DNA from: Paenibacillus sp. FSL K6-1330
GTDB taxonomy: Bacteria > Bacillota > Bacilli > Paenibacillales > Paenibacillaceae
Length of the DNA stretch: 64,000 bases
Direction: 5' to 3'
Assembly: GCF_037976825.1 (NCBI RefSeq)
Contig: NZ_CP150269.1
Coordinates: 6,861,501 to 6,925,500, forward strand
Shown: one piece after another, positions 26,869 to 39,152 of the stretch
How the letters are laid out: the number at the start of each line of letters is the position of its first letter
Position numbering within the stretch: position 1 is the first letter of the stretch
Notes under the pieces: model-generated
Seen by the model: only the letters and a program-made list of their open reading frames with translations
What the model was told of the DNA's origin: nothing
Database searches by the model: none
Made by a program: the position numbers and the translations under genes

Positions 26869-28437
26869 TGTATTAAAAGAGAGAAGATTTGAAGTTTTGT
26901 CAAAAGAAATATTCGTATAATAGTGCTCCAGAATCTCTTTCGCTTCATATCCTTCGCGGGCCATGCCCTCTGCTCCGTATTGGCTCATGCCCACGCCGTG
27001 GCCATTGCCGTAGGTCGTTATCTCCATCTCGCCGTCTTTCATATGAAGGGTGAATTGGCTGGACCGAAGCCCCAGCTTCTCTCTCACCTCGCGACCGGTG
27101 AACTTCTTGCCGCCAACCCGTACGCTCTCAATTCGATGACCTTGCGTATACGAGAGTACTTTCAAAAAAGAAGCCCCCCCATCCCCGCCTGCCGATACCG
27201 GTACGGCTCCATCCGTCAGGCCGAGCTTTCCTATGAATTCCGAACGGGGCATCGTGATTGTTGTCTTGTACTTCGGTGAAATCTGTTTATCCCATGGACT
27301 CTCCACACTTCGCAGATAGGGAATCTCGTTCTTCCAATAATCCTCTGAATTTTCGGTATACCCGTTACTGGTGGAGAAAAAAGAAGCTGTAATCGGTTGA
27401 CCCTCATACGTCATCACCACTCCTGCCGTTTCCTTCACCGCTTGCTGGAGCTTCGCCAGCTCTGTTTCTTTCCCTAGCCGCTGCCATTCCTTCGTAAGTT
27501 CGTCTTGGGCAATATAAGCCTGGTGACTGACCGTATCGGTCACCACGGCCTTGCCGTCCGGCACGCCGCTGCGGTCCCTGGACGCAAGCCGCTGCACGAT
27601 ATAGGTCCGTGCCGCAATGGCCTGGGCCTTAAGTGCCTCCAGCTGGAACTCGGCCGGCATCTCGGCGGCCAGGACGCCGACGAGATATTGTTCCAGCGGC
27701 AGCTCCTCCACGGTATCCGTCTTGGTTACATAGACGGATACCGTGGGCTCTTCCGCCGCCTGCGGCTCGGCGGAAGGCAGCGGGGCCGGCCCGGGCGGCA
27801 GCGGCTCTGGTGCGTTGTTGCCGGGGGCAACCACCAGCAGAGGCAGCGCCAGCGCCAAGGCCAGTAGCACCGCCACGGCCCAGACGGCGGGGTGCACCCG
27901 CACCCGCCGCCTTCCGGTGGCCGGGCGCCGCGCGGCAAAGCCGCGGCGCCCCCAGCGCGCAGGCCGCACACGGAACGTGCGGCCGCCGCGCGGCACGCGG
28001 CCCGTTGCCGCCTGCGCGAAGCGCTGCGGCTCGGCCGCGGGATGCGGGCCCTGCGGCATCGCCGCTGGCCCGCCGGGGTCTGGCGTGGCGCTGTGCGCAG
28101 GCACGCCAGCGGGGCGGCCGGGCGGCGGCGTATGGGCCGCCCGCGGGCCGTGGCCGGACTCGCCGAAGGCGTCCGGCGCTCTCCCCGGGCTGCCGTGCCC
28201 GTGAGGCCCTTCCTCTATATCCTTTTTATCCTGTTTCGATTCATAACTATGTTCTTCAGTTGATCCGGCTTTTTTCTCAAGTTCACCGGGAAAATCCCAC
28301 TTCAATACGGGAGCAGCCGATCCTTCGGATGGCACCTGGTATGATTGAGGATTTTCTTCTCTCAGAACATCTTTTGGATCGATCGCTCGTTTTTTTCCTG
28401 CTGTGCTCAGATTTACCCGAACCTTCGAATCTTTCAT
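26827..28437 (-). CDS. spoIID: Stage II sporulation protein SpoIID with long N-terminal extension
   Basis: 536 residues, against about 340 in Bacillus. Lytic transglycosylase of the DMP engulfment complex that cleaves peptidoglycan at the septum. SpoIID domain from about residue 230: VEELPLEQYLVGVLAAEMPAEF (with the catalytic Glu in AAEMP), LKAQAIAARTYI, FSTSNGYTENSEDYW, and GHGVGMSQYGAEGMA. Membrane helix at about 184-204. The preceding about 180 cytoplasmic residues are rich in P, A, G, R and encoded by very GC-rich DNA. The last 13 residues (SSKNRSFSTEKVE) and the stop derive from the dispersed repeat at 26695-26868. AGGAGGG precedes the ATG. Confidence 0.95.
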   Translation of the reverse strand: MKDSKVRVNLSTAGKKRAIDPKDVLREENPQSYQVPSEGSAAPVLKWDFPGELEKKAGSTEEHSYESKQDKKDIEEGPHGHGSPGRAPDAFGESGHGPRAAHTPPPGRPAGVPAHSATPDPGGPAAMPQGPHPAAEPQRFAQAATGRVPRGGRTFRVRPARWGRRGFAARRPATGRRRVRVHPAVWAVAVLLALALALPLLVVAPGNNAPEPLPPGPAPLPSAEPQAAEEPTVSVYVTKTDTVEELPLEQYLVGVLAAEMPAEFQLEALKAQAIAARTYIVQRLASRDRSGVPDGKAVVTDTVSHQAYIAQDELTKEWQRLGKETELAKLQQAVKETAGVVMTYEGQPITASFFSTSNGYTENSEDYWKNEIPYLRSVESPWDKQISPKYKTTITMPRSEFIGKLGLTDGAVPVSAGGDGGASFLKVLSYTQGHRIESVRVGGKKFTGREVREKLGLRSSQFTLHMKDGEMEITTYGNGHGVGMSQYGAEGMAREGYEAKEILEHYYTNISFDKTSNLLSFNTSSKNRSFSTEKVE

Positions 28438-28765
28438 TGCATTTCCCTCCTGTGCCTTTTCCCCTGGAATATACCTCTGGCTTATGCTCCATCAGGCTCT
28501 ACTTATACTTATGAGATACGGGCATTTGATAGAACTATTCTAAGAGAAAGGAAAAAGTCACATGGATGAAGAAACGCTGACACTGAATGCAAGCAAGCTA
28601 GCAAAGAGAGAGTCTCCTACTCATCCGGTATCAACGTAAGAGAATCAATGATAGCCGGAATTATGTTTATATACAAAAGAGAAGGAGCTTCGCCCTTATC
28701 GGCAAAGCCCCTTCTTCTACACTCTATTGTGGTCTATCCTGGATCATCAAGGTCAATCTTGATTG
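28438..28765. other. Intergenic region between murA and spoIID
   Basis: No gene. It contains the murA terminator (28673-28717) and should hold the sigma-E promoter of spoIID; only weak matches to the sigma-E -10 (CATAAG) were found. Confidence 0.4.
28673..28717 (-). terminator. Terminator of murA
   Basis: On the minus strand AGAAGGGGCTTTGCC pairs with GGGCGAAGCTCCTTCT around GATAA, followed by CTTTTG. About 50 bases after the murA stop. Confidence 0.75.
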
Positions 28766-30115
28766 TTACACCCAGGTAGGTTGAACTTTGAAAACTTTTG
28801 CGTCTTCTGTTTCACTTGCCACTTTTTTCGAAACTTTCTCCGAGCTCTGGTCCTCCGTCGAAATACGCCAGATATCCGCGCCAAGTCCAGACAGCTTCTC
28901 CGCTAAATGAACATAGCCGCGATCGATATGCTGTACGCCGCCAACTTCGGTAGTCCCCTCCGATACAAGCCCGGCTAATATCAAGGCAGCCCCTGCACGC
29001 AGATCCGTTGCCGTTACTTTGGCACCTTTAAGCTTAGCGCCGCCCGTAACGATGGCAGAACGTCCTTCAACTTTGATCTCTGCATTCATCAGCTGAAATT
29101 CGTCCACATGCATAAAGCGGTTTTCAAATACCGTTTCCGTAACAACACTTGTACCTTCGGAAACCAGCAAAAGAGCCATCATCTGGGACTGCATATCGGT
29201 TGGGAACCCAGGATAAGGCAAGGTTTTCACATCAACCGACTTTAATGGTTTGTCAGCGATAACGCGAATTCCATTCTCGTCCGGTTCAATGGTAATCCCC
29301 ATCTCTTCCATCTTGGAAATAACCGGTCCAAGGTGGTCTGCAATGGCTCCTTCGACATACACATCACCGCCCGTGATTGCAGCCGCAGCCATAAAGGTGC
29401 CTGCTTCAATTCGGTCAGGAATTACGTTATGCTTAACGCCATGCATCTTCTCAACGCCCTCGATACGAATCACACCCGTGCCCGCACCGCGAACTTTGGC
29501 GCCCATTGCATTCAGGTAATTCGCTAAATCGACAATTTCCGGCTCTTTCGCCGCATTTTCGATTACCGTAATCCCTTCAGCCAATGTAGCAGCCATCATA
29601 ATATTTTCAGTAGCACCCACGCTGGCTACGTCCAAATAGACCTTCGCCCCACGCAATCTGCCATTGCTTTTAGCTTCAATATATCCTTGTCCGAGGCTAA
29701 TCTCAGCCCCGAGAGCTTCAAATCCTTTTAGGTGTTGATCAATGGGTCTTGTGCCGATAGCACACCCCCCGGGAAGCGAAATCCGGGTTCGTCCACAACG
29801 TGCCAATAAAGGTCCCATGACCAGAAAAGACGCCCGCATCTTCCGCACCCATTCATAAGGTGCTTCACATGTCGTTATGTGCTCTGCATTTACACGTATC
29901 ACTTCATCCTGATATGTAATGCCCGCACCAAGCGACTCCAATACTTTACTGATTGTAATTACATCGTCAAGAGGAGGCGCGTCAATAATAACACTTTCCC
30001 CAACTTCCCCTAGTAGAGAGGCAGCGATGATCGGAAGAACTGAATTTTTTGCTCCGCTGACTTTGACGCTTCCGGTCAGTCTTTTGCCACCGCGGACGAT
30101 AAATTTGCTCATCAT
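28766..30115 (-). CDS. murA: UDP-N-acetylglucosamine 1-carboxyvinyltransferase
   Basis: 449 residues. First committed step of peptidoglycan precursor synthesis: enolpyruvyl transfer from PEP to UDP-GlcNAc. Motifs: [14 protein letters not shown] with Lys22-type residue, the catalytic Cys118 in [13 protein letters not shown] (fosfomycin target), and [17 protein letters not shown]. The C-terminus carries about 20 additional residues ([18 protein letters not shown]) compared with usual members. GGAGGG stands before the first of two ATGs. Position beside spoIID and the atp operon corresponds to Bacillus murAA. Confidence 0.97.
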   Translation of the reverse strand: MMSKFIVRGGKRLTGSVKVSGAKNSVLPIIAASLLGEVGESVIIDAPPLDDVITISKVLESLGAGITYQDEVIRVNAEHITTCEAPYEWVRKMRASFLVMGPLLARCGRTRISLPGGCAIGTRPIDQHLKGFEALGAEISLGQGYIEAKSNGRLRGAKVYLDVASVGATENIMMAATLAEGITVIENAAKEPEIVDLANYLNAMGAKVRGAGTGVIRIEGVEKMHGVKHNVIPDRIEAGTFMAAAAITGGDVYVEGAIADHLGPVISKMEEMGITIEPDENGIRVIADKPLKSVDVKTLPYPGFPTDMQSQMMALLLVSEGTSVVTETVFENRFMHVDEFQLMNAEIKVEGRSAIVTGGAKLKGAKVTATDLRAGAALILAGLVSEGTTEVGGVQHIDRGYVHLAEKLSGLGADIWRISTEDQSSEKVSKKVASETEDAKVFKVQPTWV

Positions 30116-30607
30116 GGTTTCCCTCCGCGTCCATAATTTTCCTGATTGCGTGTGTTAGTGATTAGTTGTTGCTAATTCCCTAACTTTCATCTTAACATTA
30201 GTGATTTCCGCTAAACAAGCGATTTTCGAACTATTTATGACATCTGATTCGGTGTCTACATCAGGTATCAGAAATCCATGATGCCACCTTATGAAGCATC
30301 TGTTATCCGCAGTATGGACCTTCGAAAGGTACCATGACCGACCAGCACTTGTCAATGCATAACAATTACCGGGTGAACTCTATAGTCCGGAAGTCATACC
30401 GTCCGCCCGATCAAATTCTTATTTTAAGTGTTAACATAATAAAATGCGTTTATTCGACATTCTCCCCTAGCAACCTAACAGAGATATAACCATTCATGCC
30501 GCAATTAAAACAGACAAGTAAAATATTGGCAAGACCATAACCTCGTGCAACAAATGTTTCATTACTAACTGCAGCACCTTGTGTTATGTATGACGCTCAT
30601 TTCCGTT
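30116..30607. other. Intergenic region between the DUF1146 gene and murA
   Basis: 492 bases without a credible gene. In Bacillus a ywmB gene lies here; I see no remnant of it. Presumably contains the murA promoter. Confidence 0.4.
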
Positions 30608-30862
30608 CTAAAACATATATCGGATCATTTGACTCCATGTAATATAGTCAATTAGGAATTCAGCCACGAATCGTCCAAGCACCACTGCCAGCAGCAAATG
30701 CAACAGCTTTCCCTGCGGCCCTTTTGGATGACGGACAACCAAATCCAGCTTTACTTGTTGTAATGCCCACCAAGCCAGTGCGATACAGATCAGCGAAACG
30801 ACAATAGACAAGAATCCGTTAACACCAACAGCACTGATTGAATTAGATAAATCCTGGTTCAT
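30608..30862 (-). CDS. DUF1146 family membrane protein (YwzB-like)
   Basis: 84 residues. Two membrane helices (VNGFLSIVVSLICIALAWWAL and LLHLLLAVVLGRFVAEFLIDYI) joined by a basic loop (VRHPKGPQGK). Its location between the ATP synthase operon and murA matches ywzB of Bacillus. The function is unknown. A very strong AAGGAGGAGGG precedes the ATG. It lies downstream of the atp terminator and so has its own promoter. Confidence 0.85.
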   Translation of the reverse strand: MNQDLSNSISAVGVNGFLSIVVSLICIALAWWALQQVKLDLVVRHPKGPQGKLLHLLLAVVLGRFVAEFLIDYITWSQMIRYMF

Positions 30863-31477
30863 ACTCCCTCCTCCTTCATAAATTATCCTGCCCTGTTCAG
30901 GACCGACTCTTCTATAATACTTGGCTGGCGGCTAAGAATCCAGCACTTTCTATTCGACATTTCCTCGGAAATAATAAAGTTTCTCGACAACCTCCCAAAA
31001 CGATCATTTATACGCTATTAGGAGAAGTTAGAATTCCCATTAATTTCACTCCAAAAAACATCCAACAGCCAATCATATAGTGTAGTTTTATATCTCGAAC
31101 TTCTATTTATACCGACGGTTTAACAAAAAAATACCCATCTATGAAATTAATGATATTCACAGACCGTGTATAGCTGAGATGACGTTATCACAAAAAGAAG
31201 AATATTTATGTATCAAAACAATCCATGCCTCAGGTCCTTTCTAAGAGTAATTGATGGCTATGGACCCATTTACGTCATCCACCAAATTGTATATGCCATT
31301 GGCTCCATGGGCCAACTAGATCCCCACCAGATATGCGGTTCAGACAGTGAGATAACTATAAAAGATTACCTCTTTCTCCCTTTCATGCTTGGTTATACCT
31401 GCAATCTATGAATGCTCTACACCTTAAACGAGTACTTTTATAACCAGTATCATTGGCTACTAATAGAAATAGAACAC
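30863..31477. other. AT-rich intergenic region between atpC and the DUF1146 gene
   Basis: About 615 bases with no convincing gene on either strand. It should contain the promoter of the DUF1146 gene. A 67-codon plus-strand ORF at 31208-31411 lacks a ribosome site and recognisable features. Confidence 0.4.
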
Positions 31478-31516
31478 AAAAAGACAGCTTGGCTGAAAAT
31501 TACAGCAAGCTGTCTT
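31478..31516 (-). terminator. Terminator of the ATP synthase operon
   Basis: Perfect 11-bp stem AAGACAGCTTG (31481-31491) / CAAGCTGTCTT (31506-31516), then T-rich on the minus strand. Ten bases after the atpC stop. Confidence 0.92.
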
Positions 31517-31526
31517 CGTTACCTTA

Positions 31527-31931
31527 TTAGTTCCGCGTCACTTTAATCCGGTTCATCGCTCTTTGCAGAGCCATTTCCGCGCGACGATGGTCAACTTCAT
31601 CTTGTCTTCCCTTCGCATGCAGACGGGTCTCAGCTCTTTCCTTCGCGGCTTCCGCACGCTCCAGATCGATTTCTTCCGCTTTCTCTGCGCTTTCCGCCAG
31701 GATGACAATCTTATCTTTACGGACTTCGACGAAACCGCCTTGTACCGCAAACGGGGTTCTCTGGTTGCCAATCTTCACATAAACTGGCGCTATCTGAAGC
31801 GGCGTAACGAAGGAAATATGACCTGGCAAAATGCCCAGCTCTCCCTCGACCCCACGTACCGTAACACTGTTCACCTGCTCAGAGTAGACCAGGCGGTCCG
31901 GCGTTACGATTTCCAACAAAATGGTGCTCAC
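31527..31931 (-). CDS. atpC: ATP synthase F1 epsilon subunit
   Basis: 134 residues. Central stalk subunit of F1 that couples rotation and can inhibit ATPase activity. N-terminal beta sandwich (LLEIVTPDRLVYSEQVNSVTV, GELGILPGHISFVTPL) and C-terminal helical hairpin (ESAEKAEEIDLERAEAAKERAE). I place the start at the GTG 31931 (MSTILLEIVTPDRL): AGGAGG is seven bases upstream, while for the ATG at 31937 the same site directly abuts the codon. Last gene of the atp operon. Confidence 0.96.
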   Translation of the reverse strand: MSTILLEIVTPDRLVYSEQVNSVTVRGVEGELGILPGHISFVTPLQIAPVYVKIGNQRTPFAVQGGFVEVRKDKIVILAESAEKAEEIDLERAEAAKERAETRLHAKGRQDEVDHRRAEMALQRAMNRIKVTRN

Positions 31932-32030
31932 TTCCATCCCTCCTCACCGTTTTCCGCAGAAAACTCGCGCAGCAGACCTCACAGTCTCACTAGAAGCACT
32001 GTTCCGGTCTGCTGATCACGGAGCGTCAGC

Positions 32031-33455
<1,425 letters not shown>

Positions 33456-33550
33456 TCACCTCTAGCGGTGAACGATGATCGTAAAAGCGGCTTATTCATG
33501 ACATGGCCGCATATCCGTTAAATACTAAGTTAAGAATTCGGAGCCGTGCA

Positions 33551-34411
33551 TTATTGCTGAGCGTTTGCTCCGCCCACAATCTCGGAAATTTCCTGCGTAA
33601 TGGCAGCCTGACGAGCACGGTTGTAAGTAAGGTTCAACTCGTTGATCATCTTGCTTGCATTCTTCGTTGCAGCTCCCATAGCAGTCATCTTCGCACCCAA
33701 CTCACTTGCCTTCGCATTCAGCATCGCACTGAAAATCAATGTTTCCGCATATTTCGGAAGCAGAACCTCGAGTACGCCTTCAGGAGATGGTTCGTACTCA
33801 TAACCCGTCAGGTTCTCGGCGCTACCAATGTTCTCCATCGGCAGAAGCTTAGAGATCTCCTGAAGCTGAGTCAAAGCATTCACGAATTGGTTATAGCACA
33901 CGTATAACTCATCAATCTGACCCAGCTCATATTGATGAACCGCCGCGTTAGCGATGGCCTTAATATCTGCGTAGGTCGGACTATCGGATAAATCGGTGAG
34001 CTCCTCAACAACCGGAAGTCCACGACGGCGGAAATAATCCCGTCCTTTACGTCCGATCACAAACAGGCAATACTCGTCCTTGGACTGATGGCGTTCTGCG
34101 ATAAAGTTCGATACTTTTCGCAAAATGTTGGAGTTCGATGCACCAGCAAGACCGCGGTCTGAAGTGATCACCAGATAACCGGTTTTCTTCACTTCACGCT
34201 TTTCCAGCATCGGATGGCTGATTCCCTTGGTTCCAGCAGCAATGCTGCCAACCACTTCTTTCAGCTTCTCAGAGTATGGAAGCGCGGAGGTTGCTTTCTC
34301 TTGGGCTCTTCTCAGCTTCGCGGCAGCAACCATTTCCATCGCCTTGGTGATCTGCCTTGTGTTCTGAACACTCTTGATCTGCCGCTTAATATCACGTAAT
34401 CCTCTTGCCAT
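33551..34411 (-). CDS. atpG: ATP synthase F1 gamma subunit
   Basis: 286 residues. Rotor stalk of F1. N-terminal helix [35 protein letters not shown] and the C-terminal helix [35 protein letters not shown] are the conserved coiled-coil. AAGGTGG precedes the ATG. The 186-bp gap to atpA contains three phased hairpins. Confidence 0.99.
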   Translation of the reverse strand: MARGLRDIKRQIKSVQNTRQITKAMEMVAAAKLRRAQEKATSALPYSEKLKEVVGSIAAGTKGISHPMLEKREVKKTGYLVITSDRGLAGASNSNILRKVSNFIAERHQSKDEYCLFVIGRKGRDYFRRRGLPVVEELTDLSDSPTYADIKAIANAAVHQYELGQIDELYVCYNQFVNALTQLQEISKLLPMENIGSAENLTGYEYEPSPEGVLEVLLPKYAETLIFSAMLNAKASELGAKMTAMGAATKNASKMINELNLTYNRARQAAITQEISEIVGGANAQQ

Positions 34412-34429
34412 GTTTTCACCACCTTAAAA

Positions 34430-34527
34430 CTTTGGCGGAGCCAAAGCTAACTTCGTACGCGTAGACTAAGCTTTGGCTAGGACCAAAGCCGTACCTTTTG
34501 TAAAAATCACTTTGGTCACAGCCAAAG
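34430..34527. repeat. Three phased CTTTGG...CCAAAG hairpins in the atpA-atpG gap
   Basis: CTTTGG-CGGAG-CCAAAG (34430-34446), GCTTTGG-CTAGGA-CCAAAGC (34470-34489) and CTTTGG-TCACAG-CCAAAG (34510-34527), spaced about 40 bases. Same stem sequence, different loops. No T run, so not terminators. Confidence 0.75.
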
Positions 34528-34597
34528 CTACATTCCATATGATGAAAGAGGATGCCGGGCTTACCCCGGCTCCCCTCCTATTGCTTACCTGAGGAGC

Positions 34598-36127
<1,530 letters not shown>

Positions 36128-36130
36128 CTA

Positions 36131-36676
36131 CTATGCTCGTCTATTAAAAGACTTTTCAAGACGTTCCAGCTTCCCGGCAAGGCTTCCGTCATAAAGCTTG
36201 TCGCCAATGGCAACTTTCAGGCCGCCGAGCAAACTCTCGTCCACAACATTGGTCACCCGGATATTCTGATGGGCTAACTGTCCGAATTCCGAAGCTACCT
36301 GTTCTTTTTCCTGATCGCTAAGCGGGTAGGTGGAGTACACAGTGGCGTCCGCCAATCCTAAGCTCGCACCTTGTATCTTCACATAACTGTTCAGCAGTTC
36401 AGCGAACATTTCTGTACGCCCTCTGTCGAGAAGCAATTCGATCGTGTTCAATACAGGCTGCGATACCTTCCCTGCCAACGCCTGGCTGATTACGTTCATC
36501 TTCACGGACTGGGGAACATTCGGCGTGGAGATGAATTTCTGGATGTCGGCATCGCCTTCGATGGCTTGCACAACAGCGCGTAATTCTTCTTCCACTTCCA
36601 GACCCTTCTGCTGCTGAGCCGCCACTTCGAACAGCGCCCGCGCATACCGCTTGGCTGCTACTGTATTTTGGCTCAT
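36131..36676 (-). CDS. atpH: ATP synthase F1 delta subunit
   Basis: 181 residues. Connects F1 to the peripheral stalk. N-terminal VAAKRYARALFEVA and the C-terminal VTNVVDESLLGGLKVAIGDKLYDGSLAGKLERL are characteristic. Overlaps atpF by ATGA, giving translational coupling. AGGAGG precedes the ATG. Confidence 0.98.
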   Translation of the reverse strand: MSQNTVAAKRYARALFEVAAQQQKGLEVEEELRAVVQAIEGDADIQKFISTPNVPQSVKMNVISQALAGKVSQPVLNTIELLLDRGRTEMFAELLNSYVKIQGASLGLADATVYSTYPLSDQEKEQVASEFGQLAHQNIRVTNVVDESLLGGLKVAIGDKLYDGSLAGKLERLEKSFNRRA

Positions 36677-37161
36677 GGTCTGCCTCCTACCTCTTTAAGG
36701 TATTGATCCACCAGTTCTTCTTGAGCTTTGTCATTCTTCACTTCCCGTTCAATCAGCTTGGTAGCGATTTTCACGGAAACACTGCCGATTTCATTGCGAA
36801 GCTCTTCGACAGCTTTCTTCTTCTCATTGTCGATATCACGAACAGCCTCGGATTTCAGGCGAACCGCCTCTTCCTTAGCTTGCTCCATAATTTGCTCTGC
36901 TTGTTTGTTGCTAGTTTGTCTGGAACGCTCGATGATTTCGTGAGCATCTTGACGCGCTTGCTCCAGTGCCTTCTTCTGCTCTTCTACATAAGCAGTTGCC
37001 TGCTGACGGGTCTGTGCCGCTTCGTTCATCTGGCTCATTACCAGTTCACGACGCTGCTCCATGATGCCGAACAATTTACTGAACGCAAACTTTTGAAGCA
37101 AAAGGTAAAGAATAATAAACGCGATAATAGTGATTACCATATTTTCCCATAGAATATTCAT
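36673..37161 (-). CDS. atpF: ATP synthase F0 b subunit
   Basis: 162 residues. Peripheral stalk dimer: one N-terminal membrane helix (MVITIIAFIILYLLLQKFAF) followed by a long charged coiled-coil rich in A, E, K, Q. ATG at 37161 (MNILWENMV) has AGGAG eight bases upstream; an in-frame GTG at 37170 would add three residues. Confidence 0.98.
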   Translation of the reverse strand: MNILWENMVITIIAFIILYLLLQKFAFSKLFGIMEQRRELVMSQMNEAAQTRQQATAYVEEQKKALEQARQDAHEIIERSRQTSNKQAEQIMEQAKEEAVRLKSEAVRDIDNEKKKAVEELRNEIGSVSVKIATKLIEREVKNDKAQEELVDQYLKEVGGRP

Positions 37162-37256
37162 TGAGGTCACTCCTTTCCATCAACACGAAGTGCGGTGCCT
37201 AACAAAACGAAGGCGCGGATGGCATCGGCCCTCCCCGCCAAACCGTTGTATTGTTA

Positions 37257-37484
<228 letters not shown>

Positions 37485-37575
37485 TTAAAATTGTTTCAAA
37501 ATTGAAATTTGGTGAAACTATAGAAAATATCTCTTTCGAAAAACACCGCTGTTACGGCGGATTCGTCCGAGTTGA

Positions 37576-38337
37576 TCAATGCTCTTCGTGAATCGTTGTT
37601 TGCGAGATGTATACCATGGTCAAAATCGTAAAGATAAACGCCTGCAATGCACCAATGAAGATACTGAAACCTTGCCATGCGGCCATAAATGGAATGCCCC
37701 AGAAGCCGGTTTTCAGAATCACCGTGATCAGTACCTCGCCGGCAAAAATGTTGGCATAAAGCCGGATTGCCAGAGCGATAGGTTTTGCCAGGTTCTCAAT
37801 GATATTGAGTGGCAAGAAGATCGGGAACGGTTCGATGTAATGCTTCAGGTAATGCTTGCGATTCTGCTTCAAGCCCAGGTAGTTCATGAGCACGAACACA
37901 ACGATCGCAAGACCGGCCGTAACGGAAATGTCCGCTGTTGGCGACTTCCACCACAATACGTGGGCGTAGTGGCCATGTTCAAGTCCGAGCGTAGCCAGAA
38001 TTGGCTGACCAAAGACTTTGAAGTTCTCCGGCAAGTCGGTGATAATTGAGAACGGCAGGCCCAGCAAGTTCGCTACAAAGATGAACAGGATGAGAGTAAG
38101 CCCCAATGATATGTAAGCTTTCCCTTTCTTCAGATCCATCGCACTCGCTACGACGCCTTGCACAAATTCCACTACCCATTCCATGAAGTTTTGCAGTTTG
38201 GAAGGGTTTTCGACGGATAGATTACGTACAGCCAGTCGACATAATACGAACACCACCAAACAGGTGACGAACAGCATTAGTACCGCTGAAAGATCAATAT
38301 TCAATCCGCCAAGTTTGATAATCGGTGAATCATGCAT
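37576..38337 (-). CDS. atpB: ATP synthase F0 a subunit
   Basis: 253 residues. Proton channel stator. Five to six membrane helices; the essential Arg lies in LAIRLYANIFAGEVLI, and NIIENLAKPIA precedes it. The start is the ATG at 38337 (MHDSPIIKLGG) with AGGGGTG 11 bases upstream; a longer in-frame start at 38376 overlaps atpI and is unlikely. Confidence 0.97.
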   Translation of the reverse strand: MHDSPIIKLGGLNIDLSAVLMLFVTCLVVFVLCRLAVRNLSVENPSKLQNFMEWVVEFVQGVVASAMDLKKGKAYISLGLTLILFIFVANLLGLPFSIITDLPENFKVFGQPILATLGLEHGHYAHVLWWKSPTADISVTAGLAIVVFVLMNYLGLKQNRKHYLKHYIEPFPIFLPLNIIENLAKPIALAIRLYANIFAGEVLITVILKTGFWGIPFMAAWQGFSIFIGALQAFIFTILTMVYISQTTIHEEH

Positions 38338-38372
38338 AAAATTGTTTTCACCCCTTTCCAAGTTAGCGCTGA

Positions 38373-38750
38373 TCAATGATTGTTTCTCAAACTGAACACA
38401 ATGCTGACAGGAATGGTCAACAATTGGGGTATGAACAGACCGGCAATTGCACCGCCGAGTGATACCTGCTCGAGTTTAGCGGCGAAGATAACAATCAGAA
38501 ATCCGATGCACAATCTCGTAATAAAGCCGAAGTTGTACTTTTTCGGTTCCGGATCGACAGCCAATTGCGCCAGCTGCTGCACTTTCATGGAGAGGAAGCG
38601 TACATTAAACAATCCCGCCGCCATGCCCATGATCAACCCCATAAAAATCGGGCGAAATTCCGGATAGAGAGCCCATCCGAGAAACAAGGCAGACAATAAG
38701 AGTAATGATACTCTAAATACAGCGTTCACAATGGAAGTCAAATCATTCAC
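38373..38750 (-). CDS. atpI: ATP synthase subunit I
   Basis: 125 residues, four membrane helices (for example SLLLLSALFLGWALY and IGFLIVIFAAKLEQ). AtpI assists c-ring assembly. GTG start that overlaps the atpZ stop by GTGA, so the two are translationally coupled. Sits directly before atpB, as usual. Confidence 0.9.
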   Translation of the reverse strand: MNDLTSIVNAVFRVSLLLLSALFLGWALYPEFRPIFMGLIMGMAAGLFNVRFLSMKVQQLAQLAVDPEPKKYNFGFITRLCIGFLIVIFAAKLEQVSLGGAIAGLFIPQLLTIPVSIVFSLRNNH

Positions 38751-38977
38751 GCCTGCGCCCCCAAAAACTTTTTAATGAGAAGAGCGATATTCAAAATCCC
38801 TACAAAGAGCCCCGAAAGCGTACCAATGGCAAGCCACACTCTGGGCCCGTCCAAATGATTCATGAGCCATCGCCCGGTAAAAAAACCGATGAGAATGTAA
38901 GCGGCAAGCAAACCGCCAGCCCCGCTAATGTATAGCGCTATCAACCAAGGGTTATCTTGACTTTTCGGATTTTTCAT
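38747..38977 (-). CDS. atpZ: AtpZ/AtpI family protein
   Basis: 76 residues. Two membrane helices (LIALYISGAGGLLAAYILIGFFTG and WLAIGTLSGLFVGILNIALLI) with the family's G-rich pattern. AtpZ proteins accompany AtpI at the head of F-type ATPase operons. Start at ATG 38977 (MKNPKSQDN), AGAGG five bases upstream; an in-frame start at 38995 is possible. First gene of the operon. Confidence 0.88.
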   Translation of the reverse strand: MKNPKSQDNPWLIALYISGAGGLLAAYILIGFFTGRWLMNHLDGPRVWLAIGTLSGLFVGILNIALLIKKFLGAQA

Positions 38978-39054
38978 ATGAACCTCTAATCCCAACTCAT
39001 TTTACTGAATATTACAAGAGTTTGTCAATGAATCGATTTGATGGATTTACCGTG

Positions 39055-39096
39055 TAAAATCGGCGTTTTGAGCAGTCTAAATTGCACAAAACGCCG
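39055..39096 (-). terminator. Terminator between wecB and the ATP synthase operon
   Basis: CGGCGTTTTG...GCA/TGC...CAAAACGCCG, about 13 paired bases around an 8-base loop, followed on the minus strand by ATTTTA. Suggests that the atp operon has its own promoter. Confidence 0.75.
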
Positions 39097-39152
39097 CGGT
39101 AACCGTACAGTTCAACTGTATGCTGTCTCCTTGCCCATCAGAATACGGTAAA

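Noticed and set aside
27633..28514. Several long ORFs in other frames of the GC-rich part of spoIID
   Set aside because: Stop codons are rare in GC-rich DNA; the spoIID frame continues into a conserved domain and has a proper start.
30155..30355. 66-codon minus-strand ORF between murA and the DUF1146 gene
   Set aside because: No Shine-Dalgarno sequence and no similarity to the ywmB product expected at this place.
31208..31411. 67-codon plus-strand ORF in the atpC downstream gap
   Set aside because: No ribosome site, no recognisable features, AT-rich surroundings.
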